Assembly (NCBI GenBank): GCA_025057195.1
Contig: JANWWX010000095.1
Location: 1 to 5,378, forward strand
Source of the DNA: Leptospiraceae bacterium
GTDB lineage: Bacteria; Spirochaetota; Leptospiria; Turneriellales; Turneriellaceae
Length of the DNA stretch: 5,378 nt
Direction of reading: 5' to 3'
Below, piece after piece: positions 1 through 5,378 of the stretch; position 1 is the first letter of the stretch, and each line of letters starts with the position of its first letter. The notes beneath the pieces were generated by a model. That model had not been told where the DNA came from and made no database searches. It saw only the letters and a program-made list of their open reading frames with translations. A program made the translations under genes and the position numbers.

Positions 1-677
1 AAGTCGCCATCTACGTGGATAACCTGGCCACTGCCGACGAGCTCACAGCCTGGCAAACACTTGGCATCCCGATCGCCTTTGGGCTAAAGCCGGACGAAAA
101 CGCAAAGGAACTTGCCCAGCAAATCGAGCAATATAAGCAAGAAGCGTGGTTGGCGCTCGATCCCAAGTTGTCTTCACTCACGGAAGAGGATAGTGATATT
201 TCGCTGCGTGAGGTGCTTGAACAGGACCTGCTGGCAAATTATTTTAAAGATGCTCTCGAACAGACCGGTGATGTGTGGGGAATAACTATTCGGGCGCTTA
301 ATCCGATCACAACGAACGTGGCGACTGTGCGTGCGCTCTTTTCGGCCATCAAGGCAGAAGGTAAGTCCTATGTACTTCTGCCAGTCAATAGGCACCCAGC
401 GCTAGATACCACCGCGCATGTCATGGGCATGAATGCCCAGAGGGTAAGCCATGACCTAACTGCGATGTGTGCCCGTTCCCCAGCACGGGTGTGGAATTTT
501 ATCCGCAACCAAGCAAAAAAAGGAAGGATGATTGTGCGTTTTTCTGCCCGGGCCAAGCGCTGTGCGCTTACACTGAGCCGAACGATCCGCCGCGATGGCA
601 GCATCGACTTCCGCCCATTGAGCACTTTCTTTGGTTACACCGAAACTGTCCCACAAGAAAAAAGTTCGGAAAATTAA
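1..677 (+). CDS. Divergent polysaccharide deacetylase (YibQ-like) homologue, C-terminal part, probably inactive
   Basis: The reading frame is open from the left edge (first full codon at base 3) to TAA at 675-677, giving 224 residues with the N-terminus missing. A GTG at 15 is in frame, but the conserved first strand (VAIYVDN, residues 1-7) starts before it, so it is not the real start. The order of segments follows the divergent polysaccharide deacetylase (YibQ/DUF610) fold: strand 1, then 'GIPIAFGLKP' (21-30) like the family's 'FAVLP' strand, 'AWLALDP' (48-54), 'GITIRALNP' (93-101), 'YVLLPVNRHP' (123-132), then 'AHVMGMNAQRVSHD' (138-151) like the family's 'ARELGVPAARRDVF' stretch. Family members normally have DD after strand 1, an H in 'LHLPMEP', an 'NHMGS' motif and 'DSRT'. 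Here these read DN, ALDP, RALNP and PVNRH, so the putative metal and catalytic residues look replaced. The assignment rests on remembered family patterns and could be a convergent alpha/beta fold. No membrane segment is visible in this part. It converges on the minus-strand gene next to it. Confidence 0.62.
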   Translation, partial: VAIYVDNLATADELTAWQTLGIPIAFGLKPDENAKELAQQIEQYKQEAWLALDPKLSSLTEEDSDISLREVLEQDLLANYFKDALEQTGDVWGITIRALNPITTNVATVRALFSAIKAEGKSYVLLPVNRHPALDTTAHVMGMNAQRVSHDLTAMCARSPARVWNFIRNQAKKGRMIVRFSARAKRCALTLSRTIRRDGSIDFRPLSTFFGYTETVPQEKSSEN

Positions 678-678
678 A

Positions 679-1299
679 TCAGCCCTTGAGCAAAGCTTGG
701 CGGCATTTTTCGAGCACACCAATCGCCTGCTCAAATTGGTTTTCGGCCATCAGGGCCAATGCCAAGCGCTGCACCTGGCGCACATTGGGAGTGGATTCCC
801 CCGTTAAATAGCCCAATCCCGAAGCAATGGCAGTCCGGATGCCATCGTGGCCACCAAATTCTTGCTGCAGTAGCCCCCAAAAATCCGGTAGCGCTGGCAG
901 ACCGAAACGCAGCCGCAAAAGCTGGGCAATGGCGTCGGCTTCCTCTGGTTTGCCGAGCTTGAGAAAAGCGTATGCTGCGAAAAATAGGATTTCGTTGGGG
1001 AGCTTTTCTTGTTCTGAAGCACTGAGTGTGGTGAAAAATTTGGCGACCAGTCCGTGCTCGCCAAGCCTGTGCGCGCAGGCCATGGCAAAGCCAGCGGTTT
1101 CAGCAGTGGCCAAGCCCTTGGTATGATCGAGGTAAGTGGCATAGTAGCGCACAGCATCTTTGGGCTTTCCCCTGCGGATATAATAGGTAAGGGCAAAGTG
1201 TGTGACCTCACGCTGTGGTGGATGGGGGGAGTTGAGATAGCTTTCCACAGCAGCGAAATTTTTCCTCGCTTCCCAACGCTGCAAAACCGCCAGACTCAT
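679..1299 (-). CDS. TPR-like helical-repeat protein of unknown function
   Basis: A complete 206-residue protein runs from ATG (1297-1299) to TGA (679-681). I do not recognise a named family. It appears almost wholly alpha-helical, with paired-helix repeats of tetratricopeptide type: 'HFALTYYIRRGKPKDAVRYY' (about 34-53), 'GFAMACAHRLGEHGLVAKFF' (about 70-89), 'LFFAAYAFLKLGKPEEADAI' (about 104-123) and 'RLALALMAENQFEQAIGVLE' (about 178-197). The recurring small-residue and 'LGKPEEA' positions are typical of TPR turns. There is no signal peptide or membrane segment, so a cytoplasmic scaffold or interaction role is likely, but the partner cannot be inferred. Upstream lies a sigma-70-like promoter; the ribosome binding site is weak (CAGG close to the ATG). 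It is divergent from glnA and convergent, by one base, with the deacetylase homologue. Codon use looks like that of its neighbours. Confidence 0.82.
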   Translation of the reverse strand: MSLAVLQRWEARKNFAAVESYLNSPHPPQREVTHFALTYYIRRGKPKDAVRYYATYLDHTKGLATAETAGFAMACAHRLGEHGLVAKFFTTLSASEQEKLPNEILFFAAYAFLKLGKPEEADAIAQLLRLRFGLPALPDFWGLLQQEFGGHDGIRTAIASGLGYLTGESTPNVRQVQRLALALMAENQFEQAIGVLEKCRQALLKG

Positions 1300-1327
1300 A
1301 CCTGATTTTCGGCCAGATACCCATTAT

Positions 1328-1356
1328 GCTATACAAAATGCCGAGTAGCTTGGCAA
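1328..1356 (-). promoter_or_regulatory. Sigma-70-like promoter for the TPR-like gene
   Basis: Read on the minus strand, TTGCCA (1351-1356; 5 of 6 to TTGACA) is followed by a 17-base spacer and TATAGC (1328-1333; 4 of 6 to TATAAT). Transcription would begin near base 1321, leaving a leader of about 22 bases before the ATG at 1299. An overlapping CATAAT lies 22 bases from the same -35 and is less well spaced. This is a consensus match only. Confidence 0.45.
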
Positions 1357-1373
1357 TGGCGGGAGGAGATGAT

Positions 1374-1390
1374 TTGGCATGAAGTTTGCT
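1374..1390 (+). promoter_or_regulatory. Sigma-54 (RpoN) promoter of glnA
   Basis: The sequence TTGGCATG (1374-1381), four bases, then TTGCT (1386-1390) fits the sigma-54 consensus TGGCACG-N4-TTGCW with exact spacing and one mismatch (T for C at the sixth base of the -24 element). The invariant GG (1376-1377) and GC (1388-1389) have the required 10 bases between them. With C1389 as -12, transcription would start near base 1401 and give a leader of about 53 bases to the glnA ATG. Sigma-54 promoters driven by NtrC-type activators are classical for glnA, which strengthens the call. An activator site would have to lie upstream, probably inside the divergent TPR-like gene; I could not recognise one. 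Confidence 0.75.
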
Positions 1391-1442
1391 GAAGTTGCCG
1401 CGATACTGCGACAGCAGCTATCACCAAAACTAAAAAACTTTT

Positions 1443-1448
1443 AAGGAG
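1443..1448 (+). promoter_or_regulatory. Ribosome binding site of glnA
   Basis: AAGGAG lies five bases before the ATG at 1454. It is a strong Shine-Dalgarno sequence, the clearest in the window, and it fixes the glnA start. Confidence 0.9.
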
Positions 1449-1453
1449 AGTCT

Positions 1454-2890
1454 ATGGCTAAACTGGAATTTGGATCATGGAAAGAGGTGATTGATTTCGC
1501 CAAGAAAAATGGCGTCCTCTTCTATGACTTTCGCTTCACAGACATCGGGGGAGCATGGCACCACCTTTCGTACCATGTTGACTCGATCAACGAAGATTCG
1601 TTCAAAGGATTGCCTTTCGACGGCAGCTCCATCACCAAGTGGCAACCGATCCATCTTTCTGACATGCAGCTCATTCCTGACCTGTCAGGGATGTTCTTAG
1701 ACCCGTTCACCGCCAACCCGACGCTGGTGATCTTCTGCGATGTCTATGACATCTACAAAAAACAGATGTATGAAAAGTGCCCGCGTTCGATTGCCAAAAA
1801 GGCGATTGAGTATCTCAAAGCCTCAGGCATTGGCGATACGGCGTATTTTGGCCCGGAGAACGAGTTTTTCATCTTCGACTCAGTGCGTGTGCGCGACGAG
1901 ATCAACTGCCAGTACTATGAAATTGATTCGATCGAGGGGATCTGGAACTCGGCAGTGGAAAGCTACCAGGGCAGTCCAAACCTCGGCCACCGTCCAGGAA
2001 CGAAAGGTGGCTATTTCCCGGTGCCACCGCGCGATTCGCTCTTTGATCTGCGGGCTGAGATCGTCAAGACGCTGCACCAGATTGGCCTTGAAACCTTCGT
2101 TATGCACCATGAGGTGGCGCAGGCACAGGGAGAAATCGGTGTCAAGTTTGGCACCCTGGTGGAAGCTGCCGACAATGTGCAAAAACTAAAATACGTGGTG
2201 AAAAACGTAGCCAAACGCCACGGCAAGACCGCGACGTTCATGCCGAAGCCACTTTATGGTGACAACGGCAACGGCATGCACGTGCACCAGTCAGTGTGGA
2301 AAGGCGGGGTCAACCTTTTCGCCGGCGACAAGTACCAAGGATTGAGCGACTTTGCGCTACACTATATTGGCGGTGTGCTGAAGTATGCACAGGCGATTGC
2401 CGCATTTTCCAATGCCTCGACCAATTCGTATAAAAGGCTGATTCCCGGATTTGAGGCACCGTCGATCCTCACCTACTCCGCGCAAAACCGCTCTGCATCG
2501 TGCCGGGTACCATTCGTTGCCAACCCGAAAGCAAAGCGTGTCGAGTTCCGTTTCCCGGATTCGAGCTCAAACCCGTACCTGTGCTTCACGGCGATGCTCT
2601 TGGCAGGGATCAAGGGAGTGCAGGAAAAGATCGATCCCGGTGCCCCGATGGATGAGGATTTGTTCGAGCTAACGCTCGATGAAATCCGCGAAAAGGGCAT
2701 CCAGCAGATGCCGCACACGCTGCGGGAGGCCGTCGAGGCGATGCTGGTACATCGCTCGATTTTCGAGCAGGGCGGCGTGATGACACCGCTTTTCATCGAC
2801 ACTTACAAAGAACTCAAATTCGAGTCGGAAATCTGGCCCTGGGAGGCACGCCCGCACCCATTTGAGTTCCTGTCCACCTATAGCTGCTAA
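1454..2890 (+). CDS. glnA: Glutamine synthetase, type I (beta-like), lacking the adenylylation tyrosine
   Basis: This enzyme makes glutamine from glutamate, ammonia and ATP in the cytoplasm, normally as a dodecamer, and is the main entry of ammonia into metabolism. The protein is complete at 478 residues, the usual length for GSI. Visible motifs are the Asp50-type loop 'PFDGSS' (54-59), metal ligands in 'GPENEF' (E135, E137), '[11 protein letters not shown]' (E220, E227), '[10 protein letters not shown]' (H276), '[10 protein letters not shown]' (R328, flexible-loop E334), 'NRSAS' (R346) and 'EFRFPD' (R366). The region at about 145-190, ending in '[15 protein letters not shown]', corresponds to the GSI-beta insertion. 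Where beta enzymes have 'NLYDLP', this one reads 'DLFELT', so the GlnE target Y397 is F404 (codon 2663-2665). As I recall, the Helicobacter pylori enzyme has a similar change (NLFKLT). The C-terminus '[13 protein letters not shown]' resembles spirochaete enzymes as I remember them. A sigma-54 promoter and strong ribosome binding site precede it, and a hairpin follows. It appears to be transcribed alone. Confidence 0.98.
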   Translation: MAKLEFGSWKEVIDFAKKNGVLFYDFRFTDIGGAWHHLSYHVDSINEDSFKGLPFDGSSITKWQPIHLSDMQLIPDLSGMFLDPFTANPTLVIFCDVYDIYKKQMYEKCPRSIAKKAIEYLKASGIGDTAYFGPENEFFIFDSVRVRDEINCQYYEIDSIEGIWNSAVESYQGSPNLGHRPGTKGGYFPVPPRDSLFDLRAEIVKTLHQIGLETFVMHHEVAQAQGEIGVKFGTLVEAADNVQKLKYVVKNVAKRHGKTATFMPKPLYGDNGNGMHVHQSVWKGGVNLFAGDKYQGLSDFALHYIGGVLKYAQAIAAFSNASTNSYKRLIPGFEAPSILTYSAQNRSASCRVPFVANPKAKRVEFRFPDSSSNPYLCFTAMLLAGIKGVQEKIDPGAPMDEDLFELTLDEIREKGIQQMPHTLREAVEAMLVHRSIFEQGGVMTPLFIDTYKELKFESEIWPWEARPHPFEFLSTYSC

Positions 2891-2896
2891 AGTAGA

Positions 2897-2922
2897 TGGG
2901 CTTAGGTATTTGCCTAAGCCCA
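2897..2922 (+). terminator. Hairpin after glnA, probable terminator without a U-tract
   Basis: TGGGCTTAGG (2897-2906) and CCTAAGCCCA (2913-2922) form a perfect 10-bp stem with a six-base loop, starting six bases after the glnA stop. The following bases (GTCAAAAGTTT) contain no run of T, and neither does the minus-strand side, so it is not a textbook intrinsic terminator. It may end transcription inefficiently, or stabilise the 3' end of the glnA mRNA. Confidence 0.6.
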
Positions 2923-2938
2923 GTCAAAAGTTTAAGCG

Positions 2939-2969
2939 AATTTTCCCCTGCTTGATGGAAAATTTCCAT
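2939..2969. promoter_or_regulatory. Overlapping inverted repeats between glnA and pgk, possible operator
   Basis: Two perfect inverted repeats share bases. ATGGAAA (2955-2961) and TTTCCAT (2963-2969) form a compact 15-base palindrome centred on A2962. AATTTTCC (2939-2946) and GGAAAATT (2957-2964) form an 8-bp stem with a 10-base loop. The compact palindrome looks like a dimeric repressor site, and the wider one could fold as RNA. A poor sigma-70 match (TTGATG at 2952-2957, 17 bases, TAGCAT at 2975-2980) overlaps it. The surrounding DNA (2923-3036) is AT-rich compared with the genes. No regulator can be named. Confidence 0.35.
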
Positions 2970-3095
2970 GTTATTAGCATAGTATGTAGAGCAAAAAACG
3001 CAAGAGCGAAAAGTTGCACTCATAGCATTATTATAGCCCGTTTGTCAGCCTCGGCTGCGGGTGGCTTGATTTAACAACGCGTTTCTGGTTTACCT

Positions 3096-3120
3096 GGCAG
3101 CTTGGAAATCGGCAGCTGCT
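3096..3120 (+). promoter_or_regulatory. Hairpin holding the probable pgk ribosome binding site in its loop
   Basis: GGCAGCT (3096-3102) can pair with AGCTGCT (3114-3120) over seven base pairs including one G-U. The 11-base loop contains GGAAA (3104-3108), the only purine-rich candidate Shine-Dalgarno before the pgk ATG at 3123, although it lies 14 bases away, longer than usual. The stem ends two bases before the start codon. GGCAGCT also recurs as a direct repeat at 3111-3117. It may affect pgk translation; the evidence is only the fold. Confidence 0.35.
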
Positions 3121-3122
3121 TT

Positions 3123-4319
3123 ATGGCACTTCCATCCATCGAACAGGCTGACGTCTCGGGCAAGAAGGTCCTCTTACGCGTGGACTTCAACGTGCCGATC
3201 GACAAAAACACTGGAGCGATCAGCGACGACACGCGCATTGTCAAGACACTCCCGACCATTGAACTTTTGCTCAACCGCGGTGCTGCTTTGATCCTCGTTT
3301 CGCACTTGGGGCGGCCGGAGAAAAAAGGCGATCCGGCATTTTCCCTACGCGGCGTCGCCAGCCATCTGGAAAAACTCCTCCCCGGTCGTAAGGTCTATTT
3401 TTCACCAGAGGCCATTGGGCAGCCGGCAGAGGAACTGGCCGCACGGCTTCTACCAGGAGAAATCCTGGTCTTGGAAAATATCCGCTTTTATGAAGAAGAA
3501 ACTTCAAAAGATGAAAAGGTGCGCCACGAGTTTGCCAAAAAGCTCTGCAAACTTGCGGAGATCTATGCCGACGATGCGTTCGGTGCCGCCCACCGCGCTC
3601 ACGCCTCAATCTATGAGTGCGCCAAAATCCTACCCAGCTATGCAGGGCTTTTGCTCAAAAAAGAGATCGACATCCTGGAAAAGCTGATGCTGGATCCGGC
3701 GCGCCCATTTGTCGCCGTCATCGGGGGGGCCAAGGTCTCCACCAAGTTAGCAGTGCTCGAAAACCTTTTGGCCAAGGCCGACATCTTGCTCATCGGGGGG
3801 GCGATGGCCTATACGTTCCTCAAATCCCGTTTGGTGGAAGTCGGCAACTCGTTAGTGGAAAAAGACTACCTCAGCCAGGCATTCCAAATTATTGATAAAG
3901 CGGCGTTTTTGAAAAAAGAATTTCTTTTGCCCGAAGACCATGTTGTGGCTTCAGAATTCAGCGAGAAGGCCAAGATCAAAACTGTCAAAAAAGCAATTCC
4001 CGAAGGCTTCATGGGCATGGATATTGGACCTAAAACCATTGATCGCTATAGCGCAATCATCAAGAAGGCGCGCACGGTGCTCTGGAATGGCCCGATGGGT
4101 GTTTTCGAGATGAAAAAGTTTTCTGCCGGTACCTTTGCCATTGCCAAAGCGATGGCCAAATGCAAGGGGGTAACTGTCGTCGGTGGCGGTGATTCGGTCG
4201 CCGCTCTCGCGCAGACGGGGCTTGAACACAAAATGACGCACGTTTCGACCGGCGGCGGTGCCACGCTGGAATACCTGGAGGGAAAAAAACTACCAGGAGT
4301 CGCGGTTTTGGAACGCTGA
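3123..4319 (+). CDS. pgk: Phosphoglycerate kinase
   Basis: This glycolytic and gluconeogenic enzyme transfers a phosphate between 1,3-bisphosphoglycerate and ADP, giving 3-phosphoglycerate and ATP in the cytoplasm. The protein is 398 residues, within the usual bacterial range of about 390-415. N-domain motifs are 'RVDFNVP' (19-25), 'DDTR' (35-38), 'SHLGRP' (60-65), 'ENIRFY' (118-123) and '[12 protein letters not shown]' (151-162), which hold the substrate-binding Arg, His and Asp residues. C-domain nucleotide motifs are 'GGAKVSTK' (201-208), 'WNGPMGVFE' (321-329), 'GGGDS' (354-358) and 'STGGGA' (375-380). Nothing essential appears missing. I chose the ATG at 3123 because '[16 protein letters not shown]' matches the family's usual N-terminus; an in-frame TTG at 3102 would add seven residues without a better ribosome binding site. 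The stop is five bases before the aminotransferase start, so the two are probably co-transcribed. A glyceraldehyde-3-phosphate dehydrogenase gene, a common neighbour of pgk, is not present in this window. Confidence 0.98.
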   Translation: MALPSIEQADVSGKKVLLRVDFNVPIDKNTGAISDDTRIVKTLPTIELLLNRGAALILVSHLGRPEKKGDPAFSLRGVASHLEKLLPGRKVYFSPEAIGQPAEELAARLLPGEILVLENIRFYEEETSKDEKVRHEFAKKLCKLAEIYADDAFGAAHRAHASIYECAKILPSYAGLLLKKEIDILEKLMLDPARPFVAVIGGAKVSTKLAVLENLLAKADILLIGGAMAYTFLKSRLVEVGNSLVEKDYLSQAFQIIDKAAFLKKEFLLPEDHVVASEFSEKAKIKTVKKAIPEGFMGMDIGPKTIDRYSAIIKKARTVLWNGPMGVFEMKKFSAGTFAIAKAMAKCKGVTVVGGGDSVAALAQTGLEHKMTHVSTGGGATLEYLEGKKLPGVAVLER

Positions 4320-4324
4320 GTGGG

Positions 4325-5378
4325 ATGCCGCACTGGCCTGAAAAACTCGCGCAGGTTGTGCAATCGATCCAACCTTCTGGCATCCGCCAGTTTTTTGACA
4401 TTGTCGCCACGCGCAAGGACTGTATTTCGCTGGGCGTCGGCGAGCCAGACTTTGTCACACCACAGGTCGTCATCGACTATGCCATTGCGGCGCTGCGCGA
4501 GGGTTATACCCACTATACCGGCAACTCCGGACTCTTGTCGTTGCGCCGCGCGATCGCCGAATACCTCGAAAAAGAATATGGTTTAGATTACCACCCCGAA
4601 CGCGAAATCCTGATCACTGTGGGTGTCTCCGAGGGCGTCGATTTAGCGTTCCGTGCATTGCTCAATCCTGGCGATGCGGTGCTATACGCTGAGCCGTGCT
4701 ATGTTTCCTATAACCCGATGATCCGCCTTGCGGGCGGGGTGCCGCACGCGGTGGTGACAAGACCCGAGAACTGTTTCTCCCTCAAAGCCAGTGATATTGC
4801 TGCCAAGATGCGGCAAATCAAGCCCAAAGTCCTTTTTCTCAACTACCCTTCGAACCCCACCGGCGCCTCGATTGCCAAAAGCGAGCTCATGAAAATCGCA
4901 CAGCTCTGCGAGGAGCACGACACCATTGTCATCTCGGATGAAATTTATGGCGAGCTCAGCTATAGCGGAAACCATGTGCCATTTGCCACGCTGCCAGCGA
5001 TGCGCGAACGCACCCTGCTTTTGGGCGGATTTTCCAAAGCCTTTGCCATGACTGGCTGGCGCATTGGTTATGCCTGCGGTCCTGAGGAGCTCATCCGCGC
5101 AATGACCAAAATCCACCAGTATTCCATGCTGTGCGCACCGACGGTGGCGCAGATCGCCGCCGAGGCGGCGCTCCGCCATGCGCTATCAGAACGCGATCGC
5201 ATGCGCGATGAATACCGCTTGCGCCGCGACCTCATTGTCGCTGGCTTCAACCGGCTGGGGCTACCATGCGCTTTGCCAGACGGTGCGTTCTATATTTTCC
5301 CCGACATCCGTGTGACCGGCAAAACCTCAATGCAATTTGCGACCGAACTTTTGGAAAGCCAGAATGTCGCGGTGGTGC
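4325..5378 (+). CDS. Class I/II PLP-dependent aminotransferase, PatA-like, C-terminus cut by window end
   Basis: The frame is open from ATG at 4325 to the right edge, giving 351 residues of an expected 385-395. The missing part should follow 'NVAVV', normally continued by 'PGSxFG' and a substrate-carboxylate Arg. Fold type I aminotransferase motifs are present: 'SGIRQF' (18-23), 'GVGEPDF' (37-43), '[14 protein letters not shown]' (61-74), 'NYPSNPTG' (173-180, cofactor Asn177), 'SDEIYGE' (204-210, Asp205 and Tyr208), '[15 protein letters not shown]' (235-249, Schiff-base Lys238 and phosphate-binding Arg246), and 'PDGAFYIFP' (318-326). The overall pattern resembles Bacillus PatA, an aromatic or N-acetyl-diaminopimelate aminotransferase, more than AspC or DapL. 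Substrate cannot be settled; aspartate, alanine or aromatic amino acids are all possible. It begins five bases after the pgk stop with only a weak GAG-type ribosome site overlapping that stop, so translation may be coupled to pgk. Confidence 0.95.
   Translation, partial: MPHWPEKLAQVVQSIQPSGIRQFFDIVATRKDCISLGVGEPDFVTPQVVIDYAIAALREGYTHYTGNSGLLSLRRAIAEYLEKEYGLDYHPEREILITVGVSEGVDLAFRALLNPGDAVLYAEPCYVSYNPMIRLAGGVPHAVVTRPENCFSLKASDIAAKMRQIKPKVLFLNYPSNPTGASIAKSELMKIAQLCEEHDTIVISDEIYGELSYSGNHVPFATLPAMRERTLLLGGFSKAFAMTGWRIGYACGPEELIRAMTKIHQYSMLCAPTVAQIAAEAALRHALSERDRMRDEYRLRRDLIVAGFNRLGLPCALPDGAFYIFPDIRVTGKTSMQFATELLESQNVAVV

Noticed and set aside
467..811. Plus-strand open frame of 114 codons across the convergent junction
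   Set aside because: It overlaps two better supported genes in other frames and has a low-complexity, W/P/R-rich sequence with no domain.
1202..1211. Palindrome GTGACCTCAC as an activator site for glnA
   Set aside because: Only four bases per half, inside the TPR-like coding region, and unlike the known NtrC consensus; expected by chance.
1740..2189. Plus-strand open frame of 149 codons inside glnA
   Set aside because: Out-of-frame reading of glnA, with an R/S-rich composition typical of a shifted frame.
3014..3037. TTGCAC with TATTAT or TATAGC as a pgk promoter
   Set aside because: The elements are only 9-12 bases apart, too close for a sigma-70 promoter, and no other -35 fits either -10.
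3037..3061. CCCG...CGGG with inner CAGC/GCTG stem as a terminator or riboswitch
   Set aside because: Short stems with a five-base bulge, no T-run and no riboswitch core that I recognise.
3102..3122. In-frame TTG as an earlier pgk start
   Set aside because: The family's N-terminus begins at the ATG at 3123, and nothing purine-rich lies at proper distance before the TTG.
4046..4513. Minus-strand open frame of 155 codons
   Set aside because: It spans the antisense of the pgk C-domain and the aminotransferase start; composition is rich in R, P and H with no recognisable motif.
4682..5179. Minus-strand open frame of 165 codons
   Set aside because: It lies wholly opposite the aminotransferase, whose plus-strand translation carries an uninterrupted set of family motifs including the Schiff-base lysine.

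Overview
This is an ordinary bacterial housekeeping stretch at moderate GC. It holds five protein genes, two of them cut by the window edges. I see no RNA gene, mobile element, CRISPR array or defence system. The glutamine synthetase and phosphoglycerate kinase sequences remind me most of Leptospirales spirochaetes (Leptospira/Turneriella type). That placement is from memory and tentative. A Gram-negative cell also fits the divergent polysaccharide deacetylase fold at the left edge.

Layout: (1) bases 1-677, plus strand, carry the C-terminal 224 residues of a YibQ-like divergent polysaccharide deacetylase homologue whose usual active-site residues look lost. (2) Bases 679-1299, minus strand, encode a 206-residue TPR-like helical-repeat protein that converges on gene 1 with a single base between the stop codons. 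(3) Bases 1300-1453 are a divergent intergenic region. It has a sigma-70-like promoter facing left and a well-spaced sigma-54 promoter (-24/-12) facing right. (4) Bases 1454-2890 encode a complete type I glutamine synthetase, glnA, followed by a perfect 10-bp hairpin. (5) Bases 2891-3122 are an intergenic leader with palindromes and no clear promoter. (6) Bases 3123-4319 encode phosphoglycerate kinase, pgk. (7) Bases 4325-5378 encode a PatA-like class I PLP aminotransferase, five bases after pgk and probably in its operon. It runs off the right edge.

The most informative point is the regulation of glnA. The enzyme has the GSI-beta architecture, but the tyrosine normally adenylylated by GlnE is phenylalanine (F404, equivalent to E. 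coli Y397). The gene is preceded by a sigma-54 promoter with exact spacing. Together these suggest nitrogen control by transcription rather than by adenylylation. The pgk-aminotransferase pair joins glycolysis with amino-acid transamination, and the reason for the pairing is not evident from the sequence.
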